Origin: Rhizobiales bacterium Y(2018)
Lineage (GTDB): Bacteria; Pseudomonadota; Alphaproteobacteria; Rhizobiales; Aestuariivirgaceae
Direction of reading: 5' to 3'
Assembly: GCA_005502925.1 (NCBI GenBank)
Contig: SCPD01000010.1
Coordinates: forward strand, 62,001-126,000
Length of the DNA: 64,000 nt
The notes beneath the pieces are model-generated. The model saw nothing but the letters and a program-made list of their open reading frames with translations, did no database searches and was not told the DNA's origin. This document shows, one piece after another, positions 8,536-17,147 of the stretch (position 1 is its first letter; every line of letters begins with the position of its first letter). The translations under genes were made by a program, and so were the position numbers.

Positions 8536-8697
8536 ATCGCATTTCGGTATGCACAGTTAAATTCATTAAAATGACCTAGTGTAAGTATCATATGGTATTG
8601 AAATCAACATTTTAAGTCCAGGAAAAATTCTCGCAGAATATATTTTGTAGCATGATCGGTGGGCCACTGGACGATCATCCAACATTCCGATACCATG

Positions 8698-8711
8698 CCA
8701 AAAACATACCA
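8698..8711 (-). promoter_or_regulatory. Putative GntR operator, right copy
   Basis: CCAAAAACATACCA on the plus strand is the inverted partner of the box at 8522-8535 (13 of 14 positions identical). A further ATACCA lies just upstream at 8691-8695. It ends 14 nt before the binding-protein start codon, overlapping the leader, so a bound repressor would block transcription or early elongation of the importer operon. Confidence 0.5.
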
Positions 8712-8725
8712 ATATGGAGGATGCG

Positions 8726-10018
8726 ATGCTGCCCAGGACACACGCGTTGACGCGCCGGGCCTTTTCTCTCCTGGCTTTGGGCGCGGCGGCCTGGGGAAGC
8801 GCATCCCTGCCGACTCTGGCTGCTCCCGCGGAAGTGCGCATCACCCATTCCATGACGGGCGGCGCCCAGAAAGAAGCCTTCGACGCCATCGTCGCCGCTT
8901 TCGAAGCCGCTCATCCCGACATCAAGATCAAGCAAATCGTCTATGATGACGACCTCTATTCCGATACCGGCCTCATCACGCAGCTGAAAAGCTCTTCGCC
9001 GCCCGAGATCTATTTCCAATGGGCGGGTGCCCCCACCCAGCGCGATGCGCGCGAGGGCTTTGCCATGGATCTCTCGGAGGCGCTCGGCGCGGAAGGCTGG
9101 AAGGACAGCTTCATCGCGCCGGCCTTCTCGCAACAGATGGGCGTGCTCAATGACGGCAAGCCTTATCTCGTGCCCATCACGCTCGATGTGACCAATGTCA
9201 TCTGGTACAACAAGCAGATATTCAAAGAGGCGGGGATCGCGCCGCCCGCCAATTGGGCCGAGCTCATCGATCTTACCAAGAAGCTCGCCGGCAAGGGTGA
9301 GACGCCCTTCGTCATCGGCAACCAGGAACTCTGGCCGCTCGGCAATTGGGCCTCGCATATAGCCTCGCGTGTCGTGCCGCCCGCCGATTATGAAGCGGCC
9401 TTCCGGCTCGAGAAGCCCTTCAATACGCCGGACTTCGAGAAGGCGCTGAACCTCGTCGACGAGATCCGCCTGGCTGGTGGTTTCAACAAGGACATTGCCG
9501 GCCTCGGCGCCGACCCGGCGATGAGCACTTTCTTCCAGGGCGCCGCCGCCATGCATCCGATCGGCTCCTGGCTCGTCTCCTCGGCGGCCGAACTCGCCGA
9601 GAAGGACTTCGACTATGATGAATTCAACACACCGCTCATCGACCCGGCGCATCCGTTGAAAGACAGCGTCATCGGTACGCTCACCGGCTTCGCGGTGAGC
9701 CCGAAGAGCCGGAATCCGCAACAGGCGATCACCTTCCTGCGCTTCTTCACCTCACCTGAAAACCAGGTCAAATGGGCGGAAGCCGGCAGCTTCAGCCCGG
9801 TCAAGGGCGCCATGGAGAAGGCCAAGCTCGATCCCAAGACCAAGGCCATGGCCGATCTCCTCAACAGCGCCGGTTCGCTGGTGCCGCCGCCCGACACGAC
9901 CTATCCGGTCGAAGTGGCGGAAGCCTATTACCAGGCCGCTGCCTATGTGGCGGGCGGCGAGAAATCGCCCAAGGACGCGCTTGTCTGGCTCGACGACCGC
10001 GTCAAGACCATGAAGTGA
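8726..10018 (+). CDS. ABC transporter sugar-binding protein
   Basis: A 430-residue periplasmic binding protein of carbohydrate uptake family 1 (MalE/UgpB-like). The signal peptide is at residues 1-32, with a twin-Arg segment (TRRAFSLLAL) and cleavage near LAAPAEV. The mature part starts with the typical RITHSMTGG, then FEAAHPDIKIKQIVYDDD and IWYNKQIFKEAGIAPP. I chose the ATG at 8726 because GGAGG lies 5 nt before it; the ATG at 8714 has no site. It is first in an operon with two permeases, an O-GlcNAcase-like hydrolase, a GNAT protein and the ATPase. The ligand is therefore probably a GlcNAc-containing saccharide (inference). Confidence 0.93.
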   Translation: MLPRTHALTRRAFSLLALGAAAWGSASLPTLAAPAEVRITHSMTGGAQKEAFDAIVAAFEAAHPDIKIKQIVYDDDLYSDTGLITQLKSSSPPEIYFQWAGAPTQRDAREGFAMDLSEALGAEGWKDSFIAPAFSQQMGVLNDGKPYLVPITLDVTNVIWYNKQIFKEAGIAPPANWAELIDLTKKLAGKGETPFVIGNQELWPLGNWASHIASRVVPPADYEAAFRLEKPFNTPDFEKALNLVDEIRLAGGFNKDIAGLGADPAMSTFFQGAAAMHPIGSWLVSSAAELAEKDFDYDEFNTPLIDPAHPLKDSVIGTLTGFAVSPKSRNPQQAITFLRFFTSPENQVKWAEAGSFSPVKGAMEKAKLDPKTKAMADLLNSAGSLVPPPDTTYPVEVAEAYYQAAAYVAGGEKSPKDALVWLDDRVKTMK

Positions 10019-10020
10019 CG

Positions 10021-10944
10021 ATGACGCGCGGGGCGCTAAGAGTTTCGAATTCTACAGGTGCGACAGGAGCGATAAGGGCCGGTGCGACGGGGTTGATCTT
10101 CGTCGCGCCGGCGCTTGTCCTTTATGCCGCCTTCGTGCTCTGGCCGCTTGCTTCCTCCGTCTATTATTCGATGACCGACTGGGACGGCATCTCCCAGGCG
10201 CGCTGGATCGGCTTCGCCAATTTCGAGCGCGCCTTCGCCGACAAGATCCATCTCGCTTCCTATCTGCATGTGACGCTCTACATTTTGGGCACGCTGGTCT
10301 TCGAGGTGAGTTTTGGGCTCTTCATGGCGGTGCTGCTCAACAGCGACCGGCCCGGCTTCGCGCTGCTCCGGGCGCTGTTCTTCTCGCCTGTGGTTCTGTC
10401 GATGTCGGCGGCGGGCGTGCTGTGGACCTTCGTCTTCGACTATCGCACGGGCATCATCAATGCGTCGTTGAAAGGCATTGGCCTGGCCGATTGGGCGCAG
10501 CCCTGGCTGTCGCAGCCCACGACCGCGCTCTTGTGCGTCATGCTGGTGTCGGGATGGAAATTCGCCGGGCTCTATATGATCCTGTTCTTCGCCGCCTTGC
10601 GCCGCATTCCCCGCCATCTTTATGAGGCGGCCAGACTCGAAGGGGCGGGTCCTGTCTGGAGCTTCTTCAACATCACGCTGCCGCTGCTCAAGCAGAATGT
10701 CCTGGTGGCTGTGCTGCTCGCCGTCACCGGCGGCTTCGCCGGCTTCGACCTGTTTTTCACCATGACCAACGGCCAGCCCTATAATTCGACCGAGGTGCCG
10801 GCGACCTGGATCATGAAGCAGGCCTTCGACAACGACCAGCTCGGCTACGGCATCGCGCTCACCGTGATCCTCACCGGCGTCGTCTGCCTCATCTCCCTCA
10901 TTTATCTGCGTTATGCCGAGCGAAGCCATGTCGTCGAATACTGA
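10021..10944 (+). CDS. ABC sugar permease, MalF type
   Basis: A 307-residue inner-membrane permease with six expected membrane helices, beginning with LIFVAPALVLYAAFVLWPLA. The EAA loop that docks with the ATPase is present as YEAARLEGAGPVWSFFNITLP. The start at 10021 is 2 nt after the binding-protein stop; an open frame extends further upstream but overlaps that gene. A family hallmark near the N-terminus is YYSMTDWDG. Together with the next gene it forms the heterodimeric channel for the amino-sugar substrate. Confidence 0.93.
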   Translation: MTRGALRVSNSTGATGAIRAGATGLIFVAPALVLYAAFVLWPLASSVYYSMTDWDGISQARWIGFANFERAFADKIHLASYLHVTLYILGTLVFEVSFGLFMAVLLNSDRPGFALLRALFFSPVVLSMSAAGVLWTFVFDYRTGIINASLKGIGLADWAQPWLSQPTTALLCVMLVSGWKFAGLYMILFFAALRRIPRHLYEAARLEGAGPVWSFFNITLPLLKQNVLVAVLLAVTGGFAGFDLFFTMTNGQPYNSTEVPATWIMKQAFDNDQLGYGIALTVILTGVVCLISLIYLRYAERSHVVEY

Positions 10945-11770
10945 CGCGAGGCCCAGAACCCCCGGCGAATGGCTGCAATTCGGAGCCGGCAGCGTCATCG
11001 TCACAGTCATGTGCTTCCCGGCGATCTGGATGGTCTATTCCGCCTTCAAGTCGAACCGCGAGATCTTCCGCTCGCCTTTCGGCCTGCCGGCAGAATGGCG
11101 TTTCGAGAATTTCACCAAGGCCTGGATCGAAGGCGGCCTCGGCGCGCTGTTCCTCAACACCATCATCGTCACCGGGCTCGGCGTGGCGATGTCGGTCTTC
11201 TTCGCCAGCATGGCGGCCTATGCCTTCACCCGGCTCGACTTTCCGGGGCGCCGGGTTCTGTCGCGCCTGTTCCTCGTCGGACTTCTGCTGCCGCCACCCG
11301 CCGTCGCCATCGCCCTCTTCACGCAATTGAGCGCTCTCGGCCTCATCAACACGCTGTGGGCGCTTATCCTGACAAACGGTGCCTGGACGATCGCGCTCAC
11401 CACCTATCTGCTCGGGGGCTATTTCCGTTCGCTCAAGCGTGAGATGGAGGAGGCCGCATTGCTCGAGGGGGCGAACCGCTTCCAGATCTTCTGGCATGTG
11501 GTGACGCCGCTGGTGAAGCCGGCGATGATCACAGTCGCCATCCTCAACGCCATCAATATCTGGAACGAGCTTTTGTTCGCGCTGCTCTTCATCAGCGACG
11601 ACGCCAAACGCACACTGCCGGCCGGCATCGTGCGCTTCTCGGGGTATCATAGCACCGATTACAGCCTCATCTTCGCGGCGCTGACCATCACCACCATACC
11701 GATCATGATCTTCTATTTCATCTGTCAGCGCCATGTCATGCGCGGCCTCACCGCCGCGGTCGCCGAATAG
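10913..11770 (+). CDS. ABC sugar permease, MalG type
   Basis: A 285-residue partner permease with six predicted membrane helices. The MalG-type EAA loop EEAALLEGANRFQIFWHVVT is present, as is the typical start motif FPAIWMVYSAFKSNREIF. It overlaps the MalF-type gene by 32 nt if ATG 10913 is used. ATG 10928, with GAGCGAAG upstream, would give a 17-nt overlap and is also possible. It ends 11 nt before the O-GlcNAcase-like gene. Confidence 0.92.
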   Translation: MPSEAMSSNTDARPRTPGEWLQFGAGSVIVTVMCFPAIWMVYSAFKSNREIFRSPFGLPAEWRFENFTKAWIEGGLGALFLNTIIVTGLGVAMSVFFASMAAYAFTRLDFPGRRVLSRLFLVGLLLPPPAVAIALFTQLSALGLINTLWALILTNGAWTIALTTYLLGGYFRSLKREMEEAALLEGANRFQIFWHVVTPLVKPAMITVAILNAINIWNELLFALLFISDDAKRTLPAGIVRFSGYHSTDYSLIFAALTITTIPIMIFYFICQRHVMRGLTAAVAE

Positions 11771-11781
11771 CGGGAGTGCCA

Positions 11782-13125
11782 ATGTTCTACAGCGGAGTCA
11801 TCGAAGGTTTCTACGGCAGGCCATGGTCGGCGGCGCAGCGCATCGAGATGCTGGACTGGATCAAGGCGGCGGATATGAAGCTCTTCGCCTATGCTCCAAA
11901 GGACGATATCAAGATCAGGGCGCGCTGGCGCGAGCTCTATGATCTCTGGGAAAGCCGCAGCATCGCCAATCTGGCCAAGGAAGCGAAATCGAAGAACGTC
12001 ATGCTGATGGGCGCCATCTCGCCCTGTCTCGACATCCGTCATTGCGACCCGGGCGAAGTCACCACGCTGAAACGCAAGCTGCAGCAGCTCGACGATCTCG
12101 GCATGCGGTCCTTCGCCTTGCTCTTCGACGATGTGCCGAGCGTTCTCGGACCCGAGGATCGCAAGATCTTCGCCACTTTCGCGGAAGCGCAGGCGCATGT
12201 GGTCAACGAGGTTCAGGGCTTCGTGACGGAGCTGGGTTCCGATCGCCGGCTGTTCTTCTGCCCGACCGAATATTGCGGGCGCATGGCCGGTGGCGATGTG
12301 AGGAAGTCGGCCTATCTCGCGGAGATCGGCGAAAGGCTGGCGCCGGACATCGAGATATTCTGGACGGGGCCTGAGATCGTCTCGGAGGAGATCTCCGCGC
12401 AGTCGCTGCGCGATCTCGCCCAGGTGATCAGGCGCAAGCCGGTGATCTGGGAGAATTTCCACGCCAACGATTATGATATCCGGCGCGTCTATGCGGGGCC
12501 CTTGGGCGGGCGCAAGACCGATATCGTGCCGGAGATCGCGGGCTTCATCTCCAATCCCAATAACGAGTTCGAGGCCAATTATTCCGCGGTCCACACGCTC
12601 GGACGGTTCCTGGCCGATCCGGGCTATGAGGAGGGGCAAGCCCTCAACGCCTCTTGCCGCGACTGGCGGCAGCGCTTCGTCTATGCTTCAAGCAATCGGC
12701 AGCTCGAGATCGAGCAGGTGGAACTATTGGCAGATCTCCTCTACCAACCCTTCCGTCTCGGACCGCAATCAACGGCGGTCGTCGCCGAAACGCGACGACT
12801 CCTGGCCGACCCCAAGACTGCCGGGTGGGACGAGAGTGTCGAGCGCATCCGGCATTTTCTCAAGCGCGTCTCGAAACTCTTTGACGACCTCACCGAGATC
12901 AGCAATCGTGATCTCTTCTACACATTCCAGCCCTATCTTTGGGAGTGCCGCGAGGAGCTCCTGACCACCATTCACTATCTCGACTGGCTGGCGACCGGAC
13001 CTCAGCCCGGAGCCCGCTTCCCGCATCAGGACCATCTGCCCAATACTTACCGGCAGGGTTTCGCCGTGGCGCTCCAGCATCTTTTCCCGCGCGATGAGAG
13101 AGGACATTACAGCCATGCCCCTTGA
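11782..13125 (+). CDS. GH84 O-GlcNAcase / beta-N-acetylglucosaminidase
   Basis: A 447-residue cytoplasmic glycoside hydrolase (no signal peptide) that removes beta-linked GlcNAc by substrate-assisted catalysis. It starts with GVIEGFYGRPW (residues 5-15). The catalytic pair Asp116-Asp117 lies in FALLFDDVPS and corresponds to Asp174-Asp175 of human OGA. FCPTEYCG, FWTGPEIVS, HANDYD and NPNNEFEANY follow in the order seen in the human enzyme. The N-terminal 280 residues are the barrel; the rest is a helical domain. ATG 11782 has GGGAG 5 nt upstream, whereas GTG 11776 overlaps that site. It sits between ABC permease and GNAT genes, implying hydrolysis of an imported GlcNAc glycoside inside the cell. 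Confidence 0.93.
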   Translation: MFYSGVIEGFYGRPWSAAQRIEMLDWIKAADMKLFAYAPKDDIKIRARWRELYDLWESRSIANLAKEAKSKNVMLMGAISPCLDIRHCDPGEVTTLKRKLQQLDDLGMRSFALLFDDVPSVLGPEDRKIFATFAEAQAHVVNEVQGFVTELGSDRRLFFCPTEYCGRMAGGDVRKSAYLAEIGERLAPDIEIFWTGPEIVSEEISAQSLRDLAQVIRRKPVIWENFHANDYDIRRVYAGPLGGRKTDIVPEIAGFISNPNNEFEANYSAVHTLGRFLADPGYEEGQALNASCRDWRQRFVYASSNRQLEIEQVELLADLLYQPFRLGPQSTAVVAETRRLLADPKTAGWDESVERIRHFLKRVSKLFDDLTEISNRDLFYTFQPYLWECREELLTTIHYLDWLATGPQPGARFPHQDHLPNTYRQGFAVALQHLFPRDERGHYSHAP

Positions 13126-13745
13126 CTCCTATCTTCTGCGTCATGCCACGCCTGAGGACCTGCCCGCGCTTTACCGGGTCTGTCTGAAGACCGGGGATTC
13201 CGGCAAGGATGCGAGCGCCATCCAGGACGATCCCGATCTCCTGGGCGAGTTTTATGTCGGGCCCTATGTGATGTTCGAGCCGGAGCTCGCTTACGCGCTC
13301 GACAGCTCGGAAGGGCCTATCGGTTATCTCTTGGGCGTCCTGGATACGGCGAAGTTCAATGGCCGGCTCGAGCGCGACTGGCTGCCGCGTCTTAAGAAAA
13401 CCCATCATGACCCGGTCGGTGACCCCTCCGGATGGCATGGAAGCGACTGGGTGCGCCATGCGGTTCATCATCCTTTCCTGAAGGTTCCCGCCGCTCTCGG
13501 ACCCTATCCCTCGCACGCCCATATCGATCTTCTGAGCGAAGCGCGCGGGCAGGGTGTCGGCCGCCATCTGATGCAGACCATGATGGAGCGGCTGACCGAG
13601 CTTGGCTCGCCCGGTCTTCACCTTCAGGTGAGTCCCAAGAACAAGGGCGCGCAGGATTTCTATCGGTGCCTCGGCTTTGACGTGCTTTCCTCGCCGGATC
13701 TGCCGGACGACACGCTGTTCATGGCGCGCCGCCTCGGGGAGCCTG

Positions 13746-13759
<14 letters not shown>
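13115..13759 (+). CDS. GNAT-family protein resembling the human OGA C-terminal domain
   Basis: A 214-residue GNAT-fold protein. Motif A is visible as HIDLLSEARGQGVGRHLM, including the acetyl-CoA pyrophosphate loop RGQGVG that the human OGA pseudo-acetyltransferase domain lacks. Other segments that recall the human domain are DPDLLGEFYVGPYV, GPIGYLLGVLDTAKF, YPSHAHIDLL and KGAQDFYRCLGFDVL. It may thus be an active acetyltransferase, perhaps on an amino sugar. ATG 13115 overlaps the hydrolase stop by 11 nt; an upstream ATG at 13094 has no ribosome site. The pairing with GH84 is the notable point. The acceptor substrate is unknown. Confidence 0.87.
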
Positions 13760-14810
<1,051 letters not shown>

Positions 14811-14840
14811 GTCACTTCAACTGCCTAAAGATTCAATTTC

Positions 14841-15308
14841 TCAGACATAGGCGATCGAGCGCCCGGCGATGACGGCCAGTATCCAGATGCCGGCAGAAAA
14901 GGCGGCATGATAGCGGGCATGGGCTGGGATCGCCGGTGCGAGACCCGCTCTTCGCCTGGCCCAATGATAGAAAGCGAGATTGGCAAAACCTAAGGCGATG
15001 AAAGCCATCTTGGCGAGGAAGATCGGGTTGCGCCCGAAGGCCGTCGCTTCGGCGCTGAACATCACCGGACCGGTGGCCAGGAGCAGGACGAGGCCAGTCG
15101 CCGCGACGCCGAGGGCCACGGGCGAGATGGCGGCCGCGAGGTCGAAGCGGTTGCGCAACAGCAGGATGTCGAAAACGAGGATCGCACCCACCAGGAAGCT
15201 GGCGCCGACGACATGGCAGAGATTGGCGAGCGGATAGAGCCACACCGATCCCCGCGCGGCAAAACCGAGGCTCGAGAATTCAAGGCCCTGGAGGAAGCTT
15301 TCCCACAT
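14841..15308 (-). CDS. Four-helix membrane protein (CopD/DUF2214-like)
   Basis: A 155-residue integral membrane protein with about four helices: YPLANLCHVVGASFLVGAIL, a second around VALGVAATGLVLLLATGPVM, a third around FLAKMAFIALGFANLAFYHW and a C-terminal AGIWILAVIAGRS. The His in the first helix and His/Trp in the third are like the heme- or copper-handling CopD-type families. It is translated 6 nt after the small exported protein upstream (15315-15665) and probably works with it. The precise family is uncertain. Confidence 0.75.
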   Translation of the reverse strand: MWESFLQGLEFSSLGFAARGSVWLYPLANLCHVVGASFLVGAILVFDILLLRNRFDLAAAISPVALGVAATGLVLLLATGPVMFSAEATAFGRNPIFLAKMAFIALGFANLAFYHWARRRAGLAPAIPAHARYHAAFSAGIWILAVIAGRSIAYV

Positions 15309-15314
15309 CGACGG

Positions 15315-15665
15315 TCAGCGCATCTCAAAGACCTTGCCGTCGACGGTGATGCGCTCCGCCCGCATCTCATGCTCGCGCCGCGTCGAGGGATAACCTTCGG
15401 CAGTGATGACGGTGCCGGTCTTCAGCATGTCCTCGCTCAGGCCACGGTTCTGCATGCGTGAGATTGGCGCCAAGGTGATCTCCCAGGTGGCGTCCTGGTA
15501 TTTGAGCATCACATGGGCATGCGGGTTCTGCCAGGCGATCATCTCGACCGGCGCTTCGATGGTGAACTTCTTGGCCAAGTCGTAGCTGCCCCAGCCGTGA
15601 TGCGCCGAGGCGGCTGCGGTGGCGCCGATCAGGAAGACGAGGGAGGTGACCAGTTTTCTACGCAT
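15315..15665 (-). CDS. Small exported protein (DUF6152-like)
   Basis: A 116-residue protein with a signal peptide (residues 1-21, cleaved near ASAHH), so probably periplasmic. The mature part starts HHGWGSYDLAKKF and contains MIAWQNPHAHVMLKY and SRMQNRGLSEDMLKTGT, the pattern of small bacterial periplasmic proteins annotated DUF6152. The His-His at the mature N-terminus could bind metal, but this is a guess. It forms an operon with the four-helix membrane protein downstream. Function unknown. Confidence 0.78.
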   Translation of the reverse strand: MRRKLVTSLVFLIGATAAASAHHGWGSYDLAKKFTIEAPVEMIAWQNPHAHVMLKYQDATWEITLAPISRMQNRGLSEDMLKTGTVITAEGYPSTRREHEMRAERITVDGKVFEMR

Positions 15666-15766
15666 ACACTCCTCCTATGGCCGTCCGACCAAGCTTACGG
15701 ACTGATGTCATAGGGGCAATGCCGAAGGCCTTGCCTCCCGCAATCGTGATGAGGCTTGCCTTTCTC

Positions 15767-15782
15767 ATAAGTATGTACTTAT
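15767..15782 (+). promoter_or_regulatory. ArsR-type operator palindrome
   Basis: ATAAGTA-TG-TACTTAT is a perfect 7-bp inverted repeat that abuts the first possible ATG of the ArsR gene. It has the size and AT-rich form of ArsR/SmtB operators and is the only strong palindrome in the 117-bp divergent region. Autorepression of the ArsR-SRPBCC-ClpP operon is inferred. Confidence 0.6.
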
Positions 15783-16106
15783 ATGTTGATCATGATCGAA
15801 TCCGAAGTCTTCCGCGCTCTGGCGGATCCGACGCGGCGTGCCGTCCTTGAAAGAGTGGCGGCGCGGGAAATGAGTGTCGGGGAGCTCAAGAGCCATTTCG
15901 CGGTGTCGCAGCCCGCCATCTCGCAGCACCTGGCGGCGCTCAAGGGGGCAGGGCTCGTAGCCGAGCGCCGGCAAGGCCGCTTCGCCTATTACCGCGCCGA
16001 TCCGACGGGTATCACGCCGCTTCTGAGCTGGGTTGAGCGTTACCGGGCCTTCTGGCCCGAGCGGATCGAGAAACTGAAAGATGTCCTCAAGGGAATGGAT
16101 CCATGA
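15783..16106 (+). CDS. ArsR-family transcriptional regulator
   Basis: A 107-residue winged-helix protein: FRALADPTRRAVLERVAARE, then the recognition segment FAVSQPAISQHLAALKGAG and wing LVAERRQGRFAYYR. It has no ELCVCDL metal site and no cysteines, so it belongs to the non-metal ArsR group that is usually paired with an SRPBCC/AHSA1 protein, as here. The start is either ATG 15783 or ATG 15792; neither has a clear ribosome site, and the operator directly abuts 15783, so a leaderless transcript is possible. The next gene overlaps by 4 nt. Confidence 0.92.
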   Translation: MLIMIESEVFRALADPTRRAVLERVAAREMSVGELKSHFAVSQPAISQHLAALKGAGLVAERRQGRFAYYRADPTGITPLLSWVERYRAFWPERIEKLKDVLKGMDP

Positions 16107-16462
16107 CCAGCCAAACCAAGTCGGATGATGTGATCGTCACCGAATACGATCTCGAGGAAAGGCCCCAGAAAGTATGGCGGGCGCTGACCGAGCCGGATCT
16201 CGTCGCCCAATGGCTGGTGCCTGATGACGTCGATTGCCGAATATTGGAGGCCGAGCCCGAGCGGCTTTTGCGCTGTTCCTGGAAGAGCCGGGACGATGAG
16301 CGCGACGGCTTCGGTCAGAGCCTCGACACCGTCGTCACCTTCGAGCTTTCGCCGACCGATGCGGGCGGCACGCATTTGCGCATCGTCCATGCGGGCTTTG
16401 CGACCGTCGCTCTCCAGGCCGCCAATGACAACGGCGCCACGGCGATGATGAGGGCGGCATGA
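16103..16462 (+). CDS. SRPBCC/AHSA1-domain protein
   Basis: A 119-residue protein of the START-like SRPBCC fold (Activator-of-Hsp90-ATPase type). Visible are [19 protein letters not shown] with WLVPDD, and the strand [21 protein letters not shown]. It is shorter than typical members (about 150), because the C-terminal helix is replaced by a low-complexity end ([14 protein letters not shown]). Start and stop both overlap neighbours by 4 nt (ATGA), so it is tightly coupled to ArsR and ClpP. Ligand unknown. Confidence 0.88.
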   Translation: MTSQTKSDDVIVTEYDLEERPQKVWRALTEPDLVAQWLVPDDVDCRILEAEPERLLRCSWKSRDDERDGFGQSLDTVVTFELSPTDAGGTHLRIVHAGFATVALQAANDNGATAMMRAA

Positions 16463-17061
16463 GCAATTTCGTTCCCATCGTCGTCGAGCAGTCGAGCCGT
16501 GGCGAACGCTCCTTCGACATTTTCTCAAGGCTGCTGCGCGAACGCATCATCTTCCTCAACGGCCAGATCGACGACAACATGTCAGCGATCATCTGCGCCC
16601 AATTGCTTTTCCTCGAAGCCGAGGCGCCGGGCAAGGAAATCGCCATGTATATCAACTCGCCGGGCGGCGTGGTGACGAGCGGCTTCGCGATCTATGACAC
16701 GATGCAATATATCAAATGCCCGGTCTCCACGGTGTGCATGGGCTTTGCCGCCTCGATGGCGTCGTTCCTGCTGATGGCGGGGGCGCCAGGCAAGCGGATC
16801 TCGCTCCCCAATGCCCGCATCCTGCTGCACCAACCCTCGGGCGGCTTCCAGGGCCAGGCCTCGGACATCGAGCGCCATGCCGAGGACATCATAAAGATGA
16901 AGCGGCGGATGATCGGCCTCTATGCCAAGCACTGCAAACGTAGCCTGGAGGAGGTCGAGCGCACCCTCGACCGCGATTTCTTCATGACGGCCGAGGAGGC
17001 CAAGAACTGGGGCCTCGTCGACCATGTCTATGAGGTGAGGGTCGGCCAAGCCGCCGCCTGA
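16459..17061 (+). CDS. clpP: ClpP-family serine peptidase (accessory paralogue)
   Basis: A 200-residue ClpP with the Ser99 nucleophile in [10 protein letters not shown] and His124 in LLHQPSGG; the Asp lies in the [11 protein letters not shown] region. INSPGG (66-70) is the oxyanion segment. The handle and head regions look normal ([15 protein letters not shown]). It lacks a propeptide extension. It is unusual that it is the third gene of an ArsR-SRPBCC operon with 4-nt overlaps and no clpX or trigger-factor gene nearby. It is therefore probably a second, conditionally expressed ClpP rather than the housekeeping copy. Confidence 0.92.
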   Translation: MSNFVPIVVEQSSRGERSFDIFSRLLRERIIFLNGQIDDNMSAIICAQLLFLEAEAPGKEIAMYINSPGGVVTSGFAIYDTMQYIKCPVSTVCMGFAASMASFLLMAGAPGKRISLPNARILLHQPSGGFQGQASDIERHAEDIIKMKRRMIGLYAKHCKRSLEEVERTLDRDFFMTAEEAKNWGLVDHVYEVRVGQAAA

Positions 17062-17147
17062 CGCAACGTCCAAGTGCTGTCCTGCCAAATCCGGGCGGGC
17101 CATCGTGCTATTTGCGAAACCTCCGCAGAATCACGATATTGGGGCCC

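Noticed and set aside
16459-17061. ClpP as partner of the ClpB-like ATPase at 2256
   Set aside because: The two lie about 12 kb apart in unrelated operons, and the ATPase shows no ClpP-docking loop that I can see.
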